Of a stretch of 64,000 nucleotides of DNA, positions 25,635 through 33,923 are shown in pieces. The position numbers and the translations under genes were made by a program. This stretch comes from Thalassomonas sp. RHCl1 (GTDB lineage: Bacteria > Pseudomonadota > Gammaproteobacteria > Enterobacterales > Alteromonadaceae): the NCBI RefSeq assembly GCF_947387555.1, contig NZ_CANDNZ010000013.1:1-64000 (forward strand). The letters are read 5' to 3'. A model generated the notes under the pieces. It was not told the origin of the DNA and did not search any database. It saw only the letters and a list, made by a program, of their open reading frames with translations. Positions within the stretch are counted from its first letter, which is position 1; each line of letters starts with the position of its first letter.

Positions 25635-28600
25635 TTGCCTGGTTTACCAAAAATCACGTCGCCGCGAATTTGTTGATGATATGCATAGTGATCGCCGGCC
25701 TCTTTTCCCTGAGCAGTAAAATCCCGGTGGAAGTGTTCCCCTCCACCGAGTCGGATCGCATCAGCATTTCCGTCAGCTTAAGGGGCGCAACCCCGGAAGA
25801 TGTCGAACAGGGAGTGGCAATAAGAATTGAAGAGGCGGTGCAGGATCTTGAAGGCATAGACAAAATCGTCAGTAACTCTTCCGAGGGCAGCGCCTCGGTT
25901 TCCGTGTATGCCGAAACCGGCTATGATCCCAGGGAGTTGCTCTCGGATGTCAAAAGCCGGGTGGATGCCATCAATACCTTTCCCGCCGACGCCGAAAAAC
26001 CTGTGGTCGCCCTGGCGCAAAGGATACGTGAAGTGATAGCGGTGACGGTTTCCAGTATCCATCCGGAAAAAGAAACCCGGGAATTTGCCGAACAGGTTCG
26101 GGACGACTTGCTGCGTATTCCCGGGATCACCCAACTGGAGCTGAGCGGCACCCGGGATTATGAAATCGCCATTGAAGTCTCCCGCGACAAACTGCGCCAG
26201 TACGGCATCACCCTGGATGAAGTGGCCGCCATTATCAACCGCACCAGTGTCGATGTTTCTTCCGGAAACCTGAGAACGCAGGGGGGAGATATCCTGATCC
26301 GCTCCCAGGGGCAGGGCTACCGCAAGGATGACTTTACCGGCATAGTGATCCGGCAGAACAATGACGGCTCTTTTGTGCTGCTTAAAGATATCGCCGAAAT
26401 CCGCGATGCTTTCGAAGAAAACCCCGTGCGTACCCGCTTTAACGGCGAGCCCGCGGTGTTTATCGACGTTTACCGCATCGGCCAGCAAAGCGCTATTGGA
26501 GTGGCGGAAAAAGTCAGGAATTATATCCAGAGCAAACAGGCGGGTTTGCCCGGCGGCTACAAGCTTAGTTATTGGGATGACGACTCGCAAATCGTCAAGG
26601 ACCGATTGGCAATTTTAACCACCAATGCCATTCAGGGGGGCATACTGGTATTGGCGCTGTTAACCCTGTTCTTGCGTCCTTCAATCGCCCTGTGGGTGTT
26701 TATCGGTATTCCGGTATCCTTTATGGGGGCCTTCCTGGCCATGCCTTTATTTGGCGCCACCATTAATATTTTAAGTCTGTTCGGTTTTATCCTGGTGCTG
26801 GGCATAGTAGTGGACGATGCCATAGTGACCGGGGAGAATGTCTACAGCCATTTGAAAACCGCCAAGTCTGGAGAGTTGGCGGCCATTAACGGCACCCGGG
26901 AAGTCGCCACCCCGGTTACCTTCGGCATTTTGACCACAGTAGCGGCCTTTTTACCGCTGGCCTTTATTGAAGGGGCGAGGAGCAACCTGTTCCAGCAAAT
27001 CCCGATCGTAGTGATCCCGGTATTATTGTTCTCTTTGATAGAGTCTAAATTTGTTTTACCCGCCCACCTTAAATATTTAAAGCTAAGGGTTGAAAAGAGT
27101 GCCCCCGGCCGGTTCGAACGTTTCCAGCAAAACTTTGCCGACGGTTTTGAGCGGGCGATTTTAAAATATTATCAACCGGCGCTTAAGCTGGCATTAAACC
27201 ATAAAATGACGGTAGTCAGTGCCTTTATCTGCATCTTTGCCATTATGGTGGCGCTGATCGCTTCCGGCTGGACCAAATTTATCTTTTTCCCGCGTATTCC
27301 CAGTGAAACCATCAGGTTGAATGTAACCATGCCCACAGGTACACCTTTTGATGTCACCAATAAAGTCATTGTCGATATGGCGGATAAAGCCGAATTACTG
27401 AGAGAGAAATATACCGATAAAACCAGCGGTCAAAGCGTAGTGCAAAACGTGCTTGCCTTTACCGGCGGGCGGAGCGGGGTGTCGCATCTCGGCGGTGTAC
27501 GCATTGAATTAACCCCGCCCCAGGACAGGAAAATAGAAGTCTCCTCCCGGCAATTAGTGCAGGAATGGCGGCGTTTGATAGGGCCGGTGCCCGGCGCCGA
27601 GGCCTTGAGTTACCGGGCCGAAATAGGGCGCTCATCGGATCCTATTGATATACAGCTCTCGGCGACCTCGCTGGAACGTCTGGATGCTGCTTCCACAGCC
27701 GTGAAAGATTATTTGAACGCATTCGAGTCGGTATTTGACGTCACCGACTCCCTTTCCGACGGCAAGGAAGAATTACAGATAGAGCTTACCAGCAGCGGCA
27801 AGGCCCTGGGGTTGACCCGGCTGGAAGTTTCACGCCAGGTAAGAAGCGCCTATTTCGGTGTGGACGTGCAGCGGATCCAACGTGGCCGGGATGATGTCAG
27901 GGTGATAGTGCGCCTGCCGCTTGAGGAAAGACAATCCATGACCGAGCTTAAATCCCTGCTGATCCAGACAAGCGACGGCCACCTGGTGCCTTTATCCCAT
28001 GTCGCCAAACTCATTCCCGGCAAGAGTCCGTCCACTATCCGCCGCATCGACCGTTACCGCACGGTAAACGTGACCGCAGATATCGAAAAAGACAAGGTCA
28101 ACATGACGGTTTTCCAGCGGGACTTGCAGCAGAGCCTGCACGAGATTCTGGCGAAATACCCCGGGGTGACCTTTACCCTGGAAGGGGAAATGAAAGAGCA
28201 GCGGGAATCCATGGGCTCCCTGTCGTGGGCGTTATTACTGGTGCTGTTCGTCATTTACGGCTTACTCGCCATTCCCTTTAAATCTTACACTCAACCGCTG
28301 ATCGTCATGAGTGTTATTCCCTTTGGCATGATCGGCAGTGTTGCCGGTCATTGGCTGATGGGCATGGAATTAACCATCATGAGCCTGTTGGGTATGCTGG
28401 CCTTGATTGGCGTAGTGGTAAATGACTCCCTGGTGCTGGTTGATTTCATCAACAAGAAGCGAGACGGGCAAAAGGGCTTAATGGAGGCGGTATTAACTGC
28501 AGGTGCTGCCCGTTTCCGGCCGGTGATGCTCACCAGTTTAACCACCTTTATCGGTTTAATGCCTTTGCTGTTCGAGCAATCCACCCAGGCCCAGTTTATG

Positions 28601-28747
28601 ATCCCTATGGCGGTATCGCTCGGTTTCGGCATTTTGTTTGCCACCTTTATTACCCTGTTTTTAGTGCCGGTGAATTATTTGCTGGCGGAAAAATTAACGG
28701 GATTTTTGCAAGGCGGGCAAAAAAATGCTCAACTGCAACTAAATTAA
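25631..28747 (+). CDS. RND efflux pump inner-membrane permease
   Basis: This 1038-residue AcrB-family pump has two six-helix bundles and two large periplasmic loops. N-terminal helix residues ~10-28 precede V-E-V-F-P-S-T-E and G-A-T-P-E-D-V-E-Q-G. TM4 carries the intact proton-relay pair D395-D396 in G-I-V-V-D-D-A-I-V-T-G-E-N-V-Y, unlike the pump at 4576-7698. The C-terminal bundle has V-V-V-N-D-S-L-V-L-V-D-F-I-N and T-T-F-I-G-L-M-P-L-L. It resembles the subgroup paired with lipoprotein channels in marine bacteria. With the channel, adaptor and two-component genes it forms a complete self-regulated export system, about 3 kb before the biosynthetic operon. The substrate is unknown. Confidence 0.93.
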   Translation: MIAWFTKNHVAANLLMICIVIAGLFSLSSKIPVEVFPSTESDRISISVSLRGATPEDVEQGVAIRIEEAVQDLEGIDKIVSNSSEGSASVSVYAETGYDPRELLSDVKSRVDAINTFPADAEKPVVALAQRIREVIAVTVSSIHPEKETREFAEQVRDDLLRIPGITQLELSGTRDYEIAIEVSRDKLRQYGITLDEVAAIINRTSVDVSSGNLRTQGGDILIRSQGQGYRKDDFTGIVIRQNNDGSFVLLKDIAEIRDAFEENPVRTRFNGEPAVFIDVYRIGQQSAIGVAEKVRNYIQSKQAGLPGGYKLSYWDDDSQIVKDRLAILTTNAIQGGILVLALLTLFLRPSIALWVFIGIPVSFMGAFLAMPLFGATINILSLFGFILVLGIVVDDAIVTGENVYSHLKTAKSGELAAINGTREVATPVTFGILTTVAAFLPLAFIEGARSNLFQQIPIVVIPVLLFSLIESKFVLPAHLKYLKLRVEKSAPGRFERFQQNFADGFERAILKYYQPALKLALNHKMTVVSAFICIFAIMVALIASGWTKFIFFPRIPSETIRLNVTMPTGTPFDVTNKVIVDMADKAELLREKYTDKTSGQSVVQNVLAFTGGRSGVSHLGGVRIELTPPQDRKIEVSSRQLVQEWRRLIGPVPGAEALSYRAEIGRSSDPIDIQLSATSLERLDAASTAVKDYLNAFESVFDVTDSLSDGKEELQIELTSSGKALGLTRLEVSRQVRSAYFGVDVQRIQRGRDDVRVIVRLPLEERQSMTELKSLLIQTSDGHLVPLSHVAKLIPGKSPSTIRRIDRYRTVNVTADIEKDKVNMTVFQRDLQQSLHEILAKYPGVTFTLEGEMKEQRESMGSLSWALLLVLFVIYGLLAIPFKSYTQPLIVMSVIPFGMIGSVAGHWLMGMELTIMSLLGMLALIGVVVNDSLVLVDFINKKRDGQKGLMEAVLTAGAARFRPVMLTSLTTFIGLMPLLFEQSTQAQFMIPMAVSLGFGILFATFITLFLVPVNYLLAEKLTGFLQGGQKNAQLQLN

Positions 28748-28777
28748 TGGTTTCTATAGCCTTATGAAAATAGCCTT

Positions 28778-29455
28778 ATGAAGATACTTTTGGTTGAAGA
28801 TGACAAGAACCTGGCGGCGGGCATAGTCGATTATTTTGAGCTGGAGCAGGTCGTGTGCGATCACATAGACAATGGTGTCGCAGCTCTTAACCTGCTTGCT
28901 GCCAATCACTACCAGGTACTGGTGCTGGACATTAACCTGCCGAAACTGAGCGGTTATGAGGTCTGTAAACAGCTGCGACAGCAGGGCAATAAGATCCCAA
29001 TTATTATGCTCACCGCCAAAGGACGTCTGGAAGAAAAATTAACCGGTTTTGACATGGGCGCCGACGATTACCTGGTCAAACCCTTTGCCATGGATGAATT
29101 GGTTGCCAGGGTGAAAGCCTTGTCGGGCAGGGTAAGCAGTCAGGCCACCCGCTACCGGGTGGCCGGTTTGGAAATAGACATCAACGGCCATATTGTCAAA
29201 AGGGACGGTCAGGTGTTAAAGCTGTCTCCTTTAAGTTTTAAATTGCTCAGCTGTTTAATGAAAGCCAGCCCGTCGCCGGTAGAAAGAAGCAGCCTGATGG
29301 AACAGGTTTGGGGAGACAATATCCCGGAATTAAGCAGCTTAAAGGTGCATATCCATAACCTGCGCAAAGAGATCAAAGATAAAGAGGCTGATGAGGCCCT
29401 GCTGCATACCATTCCTGCTATGGGTTATGTGATAAGAGAACCGGATGAAGATTAG
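28778..29455 (+). CDS. OmpR/PhoB family response regulator
   Basis: This is a 225-residue two-domain regulator. The receiver has acidic Asp8-Asp9, phospho-acceptor Asp51 (L-V-L-D-I-N-L-P), the T/A switch in I-M-L-T-A-K-G and Lys in D-Y-L-V-K-P-F. The C-terminal winged helix (L-S-P-L-S-F-K-L-L-S-C-L, W-G-D-N..., L-K-V-H-I-H-N-L-R-K-E-I) is of the OmpR type (QseB/CusR-like). It follows the RND pump by 30 bp and overlaps the kinase gene by 11 nt, so it probably controls the efflux operon that encodes it. Confidence 0.93.
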   Translation: MKILLVEDDKNLAAGIVDYFELEQVVCDHIDNGVAALNLLAANHYQVLVLDINLPKLSGYEVCKQLRQQGNKIPIIMLTAKGRLEEKLTGFDMGADDYLVKPFAMDELVARVKALSGRVSSQATRYRVAGLEIDINGHIVKRDGQVLKLSPLSFKLLSCLMKASPSPVERSSLMEQVWGDNIPELSSLKVHIHNLRKEIKDKEADEALLHTIPAMGYVIREPDED

Positions 29456-30734
29456 AGCGAACCTCAAACTTTACTTTTTGGCTGCCAGCATCATAGTCGG
29501 CCTGGTAATAGCCTTGCTGGTGTTTAAGCTGACGGTAAAGTTTTATCGCAGCGGCGTTCATTCCACCATGAACACCCTGTTGTCGGAAGCGGCCGTGGCG
29601 GCCCCGCACCTGAACAATACTTGCACCAATACCTCAGGCATCATTGTTTGCCCTTCAAAGGATTTGTTGCCCGAAGTGTTTTTAACCACCATGAAACGCT
29701 GGCCCCGGGAAAGCGGACAGATGACCCGAAAAGCGGTAAGGCATAAAAGATTTAAATCGCCCCCCGCCGTTTATTTCGTGCTAAAAACAGAAAATGCCGT
29801 CAATAAGCAGCTTTATGTCGCCAAAAAACTCGATCGCAGTCATAGCGGCTTTGCCATTGCCGGTTTGGAATTAAGAATGTACTGGTGGGGACTGATTAGC
29901 GGCTCGCTGGTAGCGGTAAGTGTCGCCCTGTTGTTATACCTGGTGCTTAATACTATGGTGCGGCCGATAGAGCGCTTGAGACAATGGGCATTGGAAATCG
30001 CCCAAAAAAATGATGTCACCAGCTCTCCCAAATACAAATATAGCGAATTAAATGAAATCTCAAAAACCCTGGCAACCAGCATAGCCAAGCACAGGCAAGT
30101 TTTGGTGAAAGAGCAGGAATTTTTACAACACGCCAGTCATGAATTGCGTACGCCGATTGCGGTATGCCGAAGTAATATCGACTTGCTTAAACGTTTGTTG
30201 AGCGAGCTTGACAGCCGACCACAACAAGTTGTCGGCAGAATTGATGAAGCGGTCAAAACCATGACCGAATTAACCGAAACTTTTTTATGGTTAAGCCAGA
30301 ATGAAACCGGCGATATTCCCTTGGAAAAAGTCGACCTAGCCCACTTGGTGCAAGATACCTGCGATGATCTGAAGTATCTGATCCAGGGCAGGGACATAAA
30401 ATTAGATATACAGACACAAACGCTGGAACTCGATCTGGCCCTGACCCCGGCCCGGGTAGTGATCATGAACCAGATCCGCAACGCTTTTCAGCACACCTAT
30501 GAAGGTAAAGTGGCCATTGTGCAGTCAGGCACTCAAGTCAAAGTGGTCAATAGCATAAACACAGACATTGGTAACAACGGTGAAGCTGGAGCCAATGACT
30601 TAGGTTTTGGTTTAGGGCTGAAACTGATCAAAAACTTAACCGGCTTATATGGCTGGCAGCTGGAAATACCAGCGGCAAGCGACACCTTTGTGATAGAAAT
30701 TGATTTTTGCTCTGAAAAAGATCGAGGTGAGTAA
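29445..30734 (+). CDS. Sensor histidine kinase
   Basis: This is a 429-residue membrane kinase. TM1 is about residues 9-30 and TM2 about 147-170, leaving a ~115-residue periplasmic sensor with two Cys (T-C-T-N-T-S-G-I-I-V-C). An R-P-I-E-R-L HAMP-like start follows, then the H-box H-A-S-H-E-L-R-T-P with His232. The ATPase domain has the N-box (N-Q-I-R-N-A-F-Q-H-T) and G-box (L-G-F-G-L-G-L), but is short between them. It overlaps the response-regulator gene and is the last gene of the efflux operon. The signal is unknown, probably an envelope stress or a pump substrate. Confidence 0.9.
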   Translation: MKIRANLKLYFLAASIIVGLVIALLVFKLTVKFYRSGVHSTMNTLLSEAAVAAPHLNNTCTNTSGIIVCPSKDLLPEVFLTTMKRWPRESGQMTRKAVRHKRFKSPPAVYFVLKTENAVNKQLYVAKKLDRSHSGFAIAGLELRMYWWGLISGSLVAVSVALLLYLVLNTMVRPIERLRQWALEIAQKNDVTSSPKYKYSELNEISKTLATSIAKHRQVLVKEQEFLQHASHELRTPIAVCRSNIDLLKRLLSELDSRPQQVVGRIDEAVKTMTELTETFLWLSQNETGDIPLEKVDLAHLVQDTCDDLKYLIQGRDIKLDIQTQTLELDLALTPARVVIMNQIRNAFQHTYEGKVAIVQSGTQVKVVNSINTDIGNNGEAGANDLGFGLGLKLIKNLTGLYGWQLEIPAASDTFVIEIDFCSEKDRGE

Positions 30735-30895
30735 AGTTAATTTGCAAATTGTTCACCTCAGGACTTCTAAGCTATACAGATTTCAGTGGCTATAACATAA
30801 GCTACTAGATTGAAGCATACACTGCGAAGCAATATATCTTAATGGGAAATCGCACTGCTCATATTGTCGGCTTTTCTTATTTAAAGGGTTTTAGG

Positions 30896-30922
30896 CTTCG
30901 TCATGCTGCAAACATGACGAAG
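30896..30922. terminator. Terminator hairpin between convergent genes
   Basis: A perfect 10-bp stem, CTTCGTCATG (30896-30905) and CATGACGAAG (30913-30922), has a 7-nt loop. It lies between the kinase stop (30734) and the end of the minus-strand small secreted gene (30932). It probably serves the latter and perhaps both. Confidence 0.65.
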
Positions 30923-30931
30923 ATCTAAACA

Positions 30932-31279
30932 TTAATAAGTTGTCATGTAAATTTGATTACATAACATGGGCCTTAGTGTGGAATTTAAGGTTGTACTTGC
31001 ACGAGCATCATCCATACAGGTGAATCTTTGCCGCCATTCATCTTCACTCTTCGCTCCCATGCAAATATTAACCTTTCCTGTCGTGTTTGTACTTATTGAT
31101 GATGGAACATTTAAATAGCAATGCAACGGCTCATTATTTTCAGCACCGGAGCATAACTTAGTAACAAGAGTCGAATTGGATATGACGGCTCTAGCAGATG
31201 AATAGCAAGTGACAGGATCTGCGTAAGAAGTAAAGTTAACAGTTAATAGTGCCGTAAAAAATAACAAAGATTTCTTCAT
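30932..31279 (-). CDS. Small secreted protein with three cysteine-paired repeats
   Basis: This is a 115-residue protein with AAGGAAT 7 nt before its ATG and a signal peptide (K-K-S-L-L-F-F-T-A-L-L-T-V-N-F-T-S-Y-A). The mature part has exactly six Cys: 25, 43, 54, 73, 88 and 107. The spacing is C-x17-C, C-x18-C, C-x18-C, giving three repeats of about 30 residues. Repeats 1 and 3 share T-C-x3-A-R-A-x3/4-N-S-T-L-x3-L-C, and repeats 1 and 2 share C-x-G-A after the second Cys. Each repeat probably forms one disulfide in the periplasm. I recognise no family or function. It appears monocistronic. Confidence 0.65.
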   Translation of the reverse strand: MKKSLLFFTALLTVNFTSYADPVTCYSSARAVISNSTLVTKLCSGAENNEPLHCYLNVPSSISTNTTGKVNICMGAKSEDEWRQRFTCMDDARASTTLNSTLRPMLCNQIYMTTY

Positions 31280-31610
31280 TTTAAATTCCTTTTTTAAATG
31301 ATTTTGGTGGTTCTTTATCCGTCAAAATTATCTTATTATAAGAATGCTGCTACATCAATCGCATTAGACTTTCTTGACAGATTTTATGTAAAAAGCAATA
31401 GCAGATAACAAGTAGGTCCGGACACTCATAAACTGGCGAGAGCTGAAAATTGACGCTTACGGCATTTCTAATTTGTGGATGTCCATGATTATCGTTATTT
31501 ACAGAACAGATTTAGCAATGTATCGGGCTCTTTTTCTTGCATTACATTAATGAAACGAAAAAGAGCACACTAAGGCAGCAGCTAACTGCCTTAGCCATTC
31601 ACTTCTGCTG
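31280..31610. other. Intergenic region with two tandem hairpins
   Basis: The 331-bp gap lies between two minus-strand genes. CTAAGGCAG (31570-31578)/CTGCCTTAG (31586-31594), followed on the minus strand by a T-run, is a good terminator for the metallo-hydrolase gene. A second inverted repeat, GCTCTTTTTC (31527-31536)/GAAAAAGAGC (31557-31566), follows it. The remainder should contain the promoter of the small secreted protein. No coding signal was seen. Confidence 0.6.
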
Positions 31611-33257
31611 TTAAAATGCCGCCGCGGCTTTCACTGAGTCATAGCTGGTGTCATTGTTGTCAATGGCATGCGTGGGCGCTATGGTGACCACATCCAGATT
31701 ATGTAGTTCAACAAAATCTATCAGTAATTGCGCACGCTTTTTATAGGTAGAAGCCACCTCAGGGTAGAGTGTTTGCAGCATGTTGGCGCCACTGCTATAC
31801 AAATCGGCATAAATCAGGGTCTTGTCATCCGGACGATATAAAATCAGCATATCATCCTCTTCAGCATGGCCTTCCTGTGCAACCGAATAAATTTCCAATG
31901 TTTCAGTACCTTCTCCTAAGATCAGTTTTCCGTCCACCGGGATAACCTGAACCGCCTCTCTTTGTGCCAAAGGATTTGGTTGCAGGGTATGCGGTTTTGT
32001 CAGTAACTGCTGATAAAATTCTTCAGAGCCTGCGCCAACCAAAAGATCACCCCCTTGCGCCAATGCCCCGCGCCAGCCGCCGCTGTGATCATAGTGGTTA
32101 TGGCTGAGGATTACCCCCGCAATTTCTTTGCCGGGAAACTGCGCTTGCACTTCGGTAAGTACCACCTGCTGGCGGGCATTATTTAACGAGGCATCAAATA
32201 TATACACCCGATCATCAATTAAAAAGGCATAGCTATAATGCCCTGTGCCCATCACACGTAATACTTTGTTTTCACTGTCGATAAAGTTACTATGTACTTG
32301 GGTTTCATCGATGCCGTCGAACGGGAAGCCCATCATCATGCCACGCAGATAAAATTGTGAAGAAATATAACCGCTATGTTCAGCTTCCGTGTCTCTGGTG
32401 CTCGGGGTGATGTCGGTAAAGTCAAAATTATCCGCTGTTAACTCAGCCATTTGCACGCCACTAAGGGTTTCTTCTCGAATAAGATTACCGTCAAGTGTAT
32501 GGGTAATATTCATCGGGTAAAAAGAGCTCCCCGAAGGCTGCCAGTTCGCATATTCCACTTGATAAACGACATCACCGAGCAAGGGATCAAATTCAAGGGT
32601 TTGGGCAGATTTCGGCAAATGGGTTTCTTCATCCAGCAACAAGCTCACCTCTTGCCCCCGGAATTCGGCGATAAGGGTATTGTTTGCCCGGCTAGCTTCA
32701 TTGTCGATAACATTGGCGCCGTCATTTTTTTGCTCTATGATGGCGCCGGCAATGGCTAAAGGAGAAGACATAAACCAGGTTTTTTGCCGGGTGGCCAGTT
32801 TGGCAGAATTCATTGGCTCTGTAGGCACGCCGAACGGACCAAGCGCATAGGCGCTAAAGCTGTTGGGACCGCCAATTACCACGCCTTGGCTGCCGTCTAT
32901 GACTTCGGTAAACGACATCTCGACCTCAATGACGCCAACAGCATCAATTTGCCACTCTTGCCGTAATTGACTGCCATCAAGCGCTGCGACCACATCATAG
33001 CTAAACCGGGCCATCAGATTGGCAACAGGCTCAGGTTGCTCCTGAAATTCATACGCCGTGCCTGCTACGTTAAAACTTAACTGGGCAGCCGAAGTTATCG
33101 CTTGTTCACCTCCCAATGCGGTTAGCATTGACTCATAGGGGGTTGTGGTGTCTGTAACTCCGTTAGTTGTATTGTTATTGTCGCTGCCATCACAACCCGC
33201 CAATAGGCTGGTGCATACGGCCGCGGCGATGAAGCTTGTTTGGTATTTGGGTAACAT
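31611..33257 (-). CDS. Metallo-beta-lactamase-fold lipoprotein hydrolase
   Basis: This is a 548-residue protein. ATG 33257 is chosen because a lipoprotein signal follows at once (F-I-A-A-A-V-C-T-S-L-L-A-G-C-D, lipobox L-A-G-C), with AAGGGA upstream; the frame extends back to a TTG without support. Residues ~30-300 are beta-rich and unlike the catalytic part. The C-terminal ~250 residues are an MBL domain: zinc motif H-N-H-Y-D-H in V-I-L-S-H-N-H-Y-D-H-S-G-G, later His in A-Q-E-G-H-A-E-E-D-D, Asp in L-I-Y-A-D-L-Y and H in A-P-T-H-A. It probably hydrolyses an ester, thioester or lactone in the periplasm; the substrate is unknown. It points away from the PKS operon. Confidence 0.85.
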   Translation of the reverse strand: MLPKYQTSFIAAAVCTSLLAGCDGSDNNNTTNGVTDTTTPYESMLTALGGEQAITSAAQLSFNVAGTAYEFQEQPEPVANLMARFSYDVVAALDGSQLRQEWQIDAVGVIEVEMSFTEVIDGSQGVVIGGPNSFSAYALGPFGVPTEPMNSAKLATRQKTWFMSSPLAIAGAIIEQKNDGANVIDNEASRANNTLIAEFRGQEVSLLLDEETHLPKSAQTLEFDPLLGDVVYQVEYANWQPSGSSFYPMNITHTLDGNLIREETLSGVQMAELTADNFDFTDITPSTRDTEAEHSGYISSQFYLRGMMMGFPFDGIDETQVHSNFIDSENKVLRVMGTGHYSYAFLIDDRVYIFDASLNNARQQVVLTEVQAQFPGKEIAGVILSHNHYDHSGGWRGALAQGGDLLVGAGSEEFYQQLLTKPHTLQPNPLAQREAVQVIPVDGKLILGEGTETLEIYSVAQEGHAEEDDMLILYRPDDKTLIYADLYSSGANMLQTLYPEVASTYKKRAQLLIDFVELHNLDVVTIAPTHAIDNNDTSYDSVKAAAAF

Positions 33258-33923
33258 AGTGATTAGTCCCTTCTCATTTATGATTTGTTGTTTATTAACA
33301 GACAATAGCCAGCAAACATCTGATATTTCCCTTATTAATTAATAGATTAAAGGGGGCTAGCCATCGTTTGTCTTTGAGTTGCGCATTGTAAGTAGTGGCC
33401 GGCGCTTTTTTTTGATATTTCTTGCTGTTTTAATGGGATGAGATAAAAGTATTGAAAGATTTAAAGGCTGGACGAGTTGCTGCTAAAAGTGGCTTTGCAC
33501 ATAGTAAACTTGGTTTTACTGAAGCCAGGTTGTGTTCACATGGTACCTGTCGCGAGGTTCATATTTACAGAAGATGCTTTTGCTATTGCTTGCAATTTCT
33601 GCGAAGTTCCCACAGCGGTCCAATATCGCATTATGAGTTATTTAAAGCCTGCATCTCCAGGCGATGAATTATCAAGGGAAGTATTGCTTAGCACGGAGAT
33701 TGAGCGCCCTGGTATCATGGCGCTGTTACCCATTGGCTAAGTCATAATAGCTGAATTTAGAAGCCATGCGCCTTATTTGCCTCCTGCCTCCCAGATCTGC
33801 CCTCCTAAAAAGGGAGAACAAAAAGCGAACAACAAATGTATGGTTTTTAACCAAAAAAGACTTTTAAAATTCATTTGAGCTGTGTAGGATAAATTAAATT
33901 CTAACTATAGGGAAGAGTAAGAA
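33258..33923. promoter_or_regulatory. Divergent upstream region of the PKS operon
   Basis: This 666-bp AT-rich gap lies between the metallo-hydrolase (minus) and the first PKS gene (plus). It must carry the main promoter for at least 30 kb of biosynthetic genes. An extended -10-like TGTGTAGGAT (33881-33890) lies 34 bp before the PKS1 start, but without a good -35 box. Short frames of 70-87 codons between 33452 and 33740 begin at weak codons without clear ribosome sites and match no family known to me. No strong palindrome for a cluster regulator was noticed. Confidence 0.4.

Noticed and set aside
25778-26590. 270-codon open frame on the minus strand
   Set aside because: It is antisense to the periplasmic loop of the RND pump, whose own frame is a complete, well-conserved protein.
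33452-33740. Short gene before PKS1
   Set aside because: Overlapping frames of 70-87 codons in this gap start at weak codons without clear ribosome sites and show no recognisable domain.
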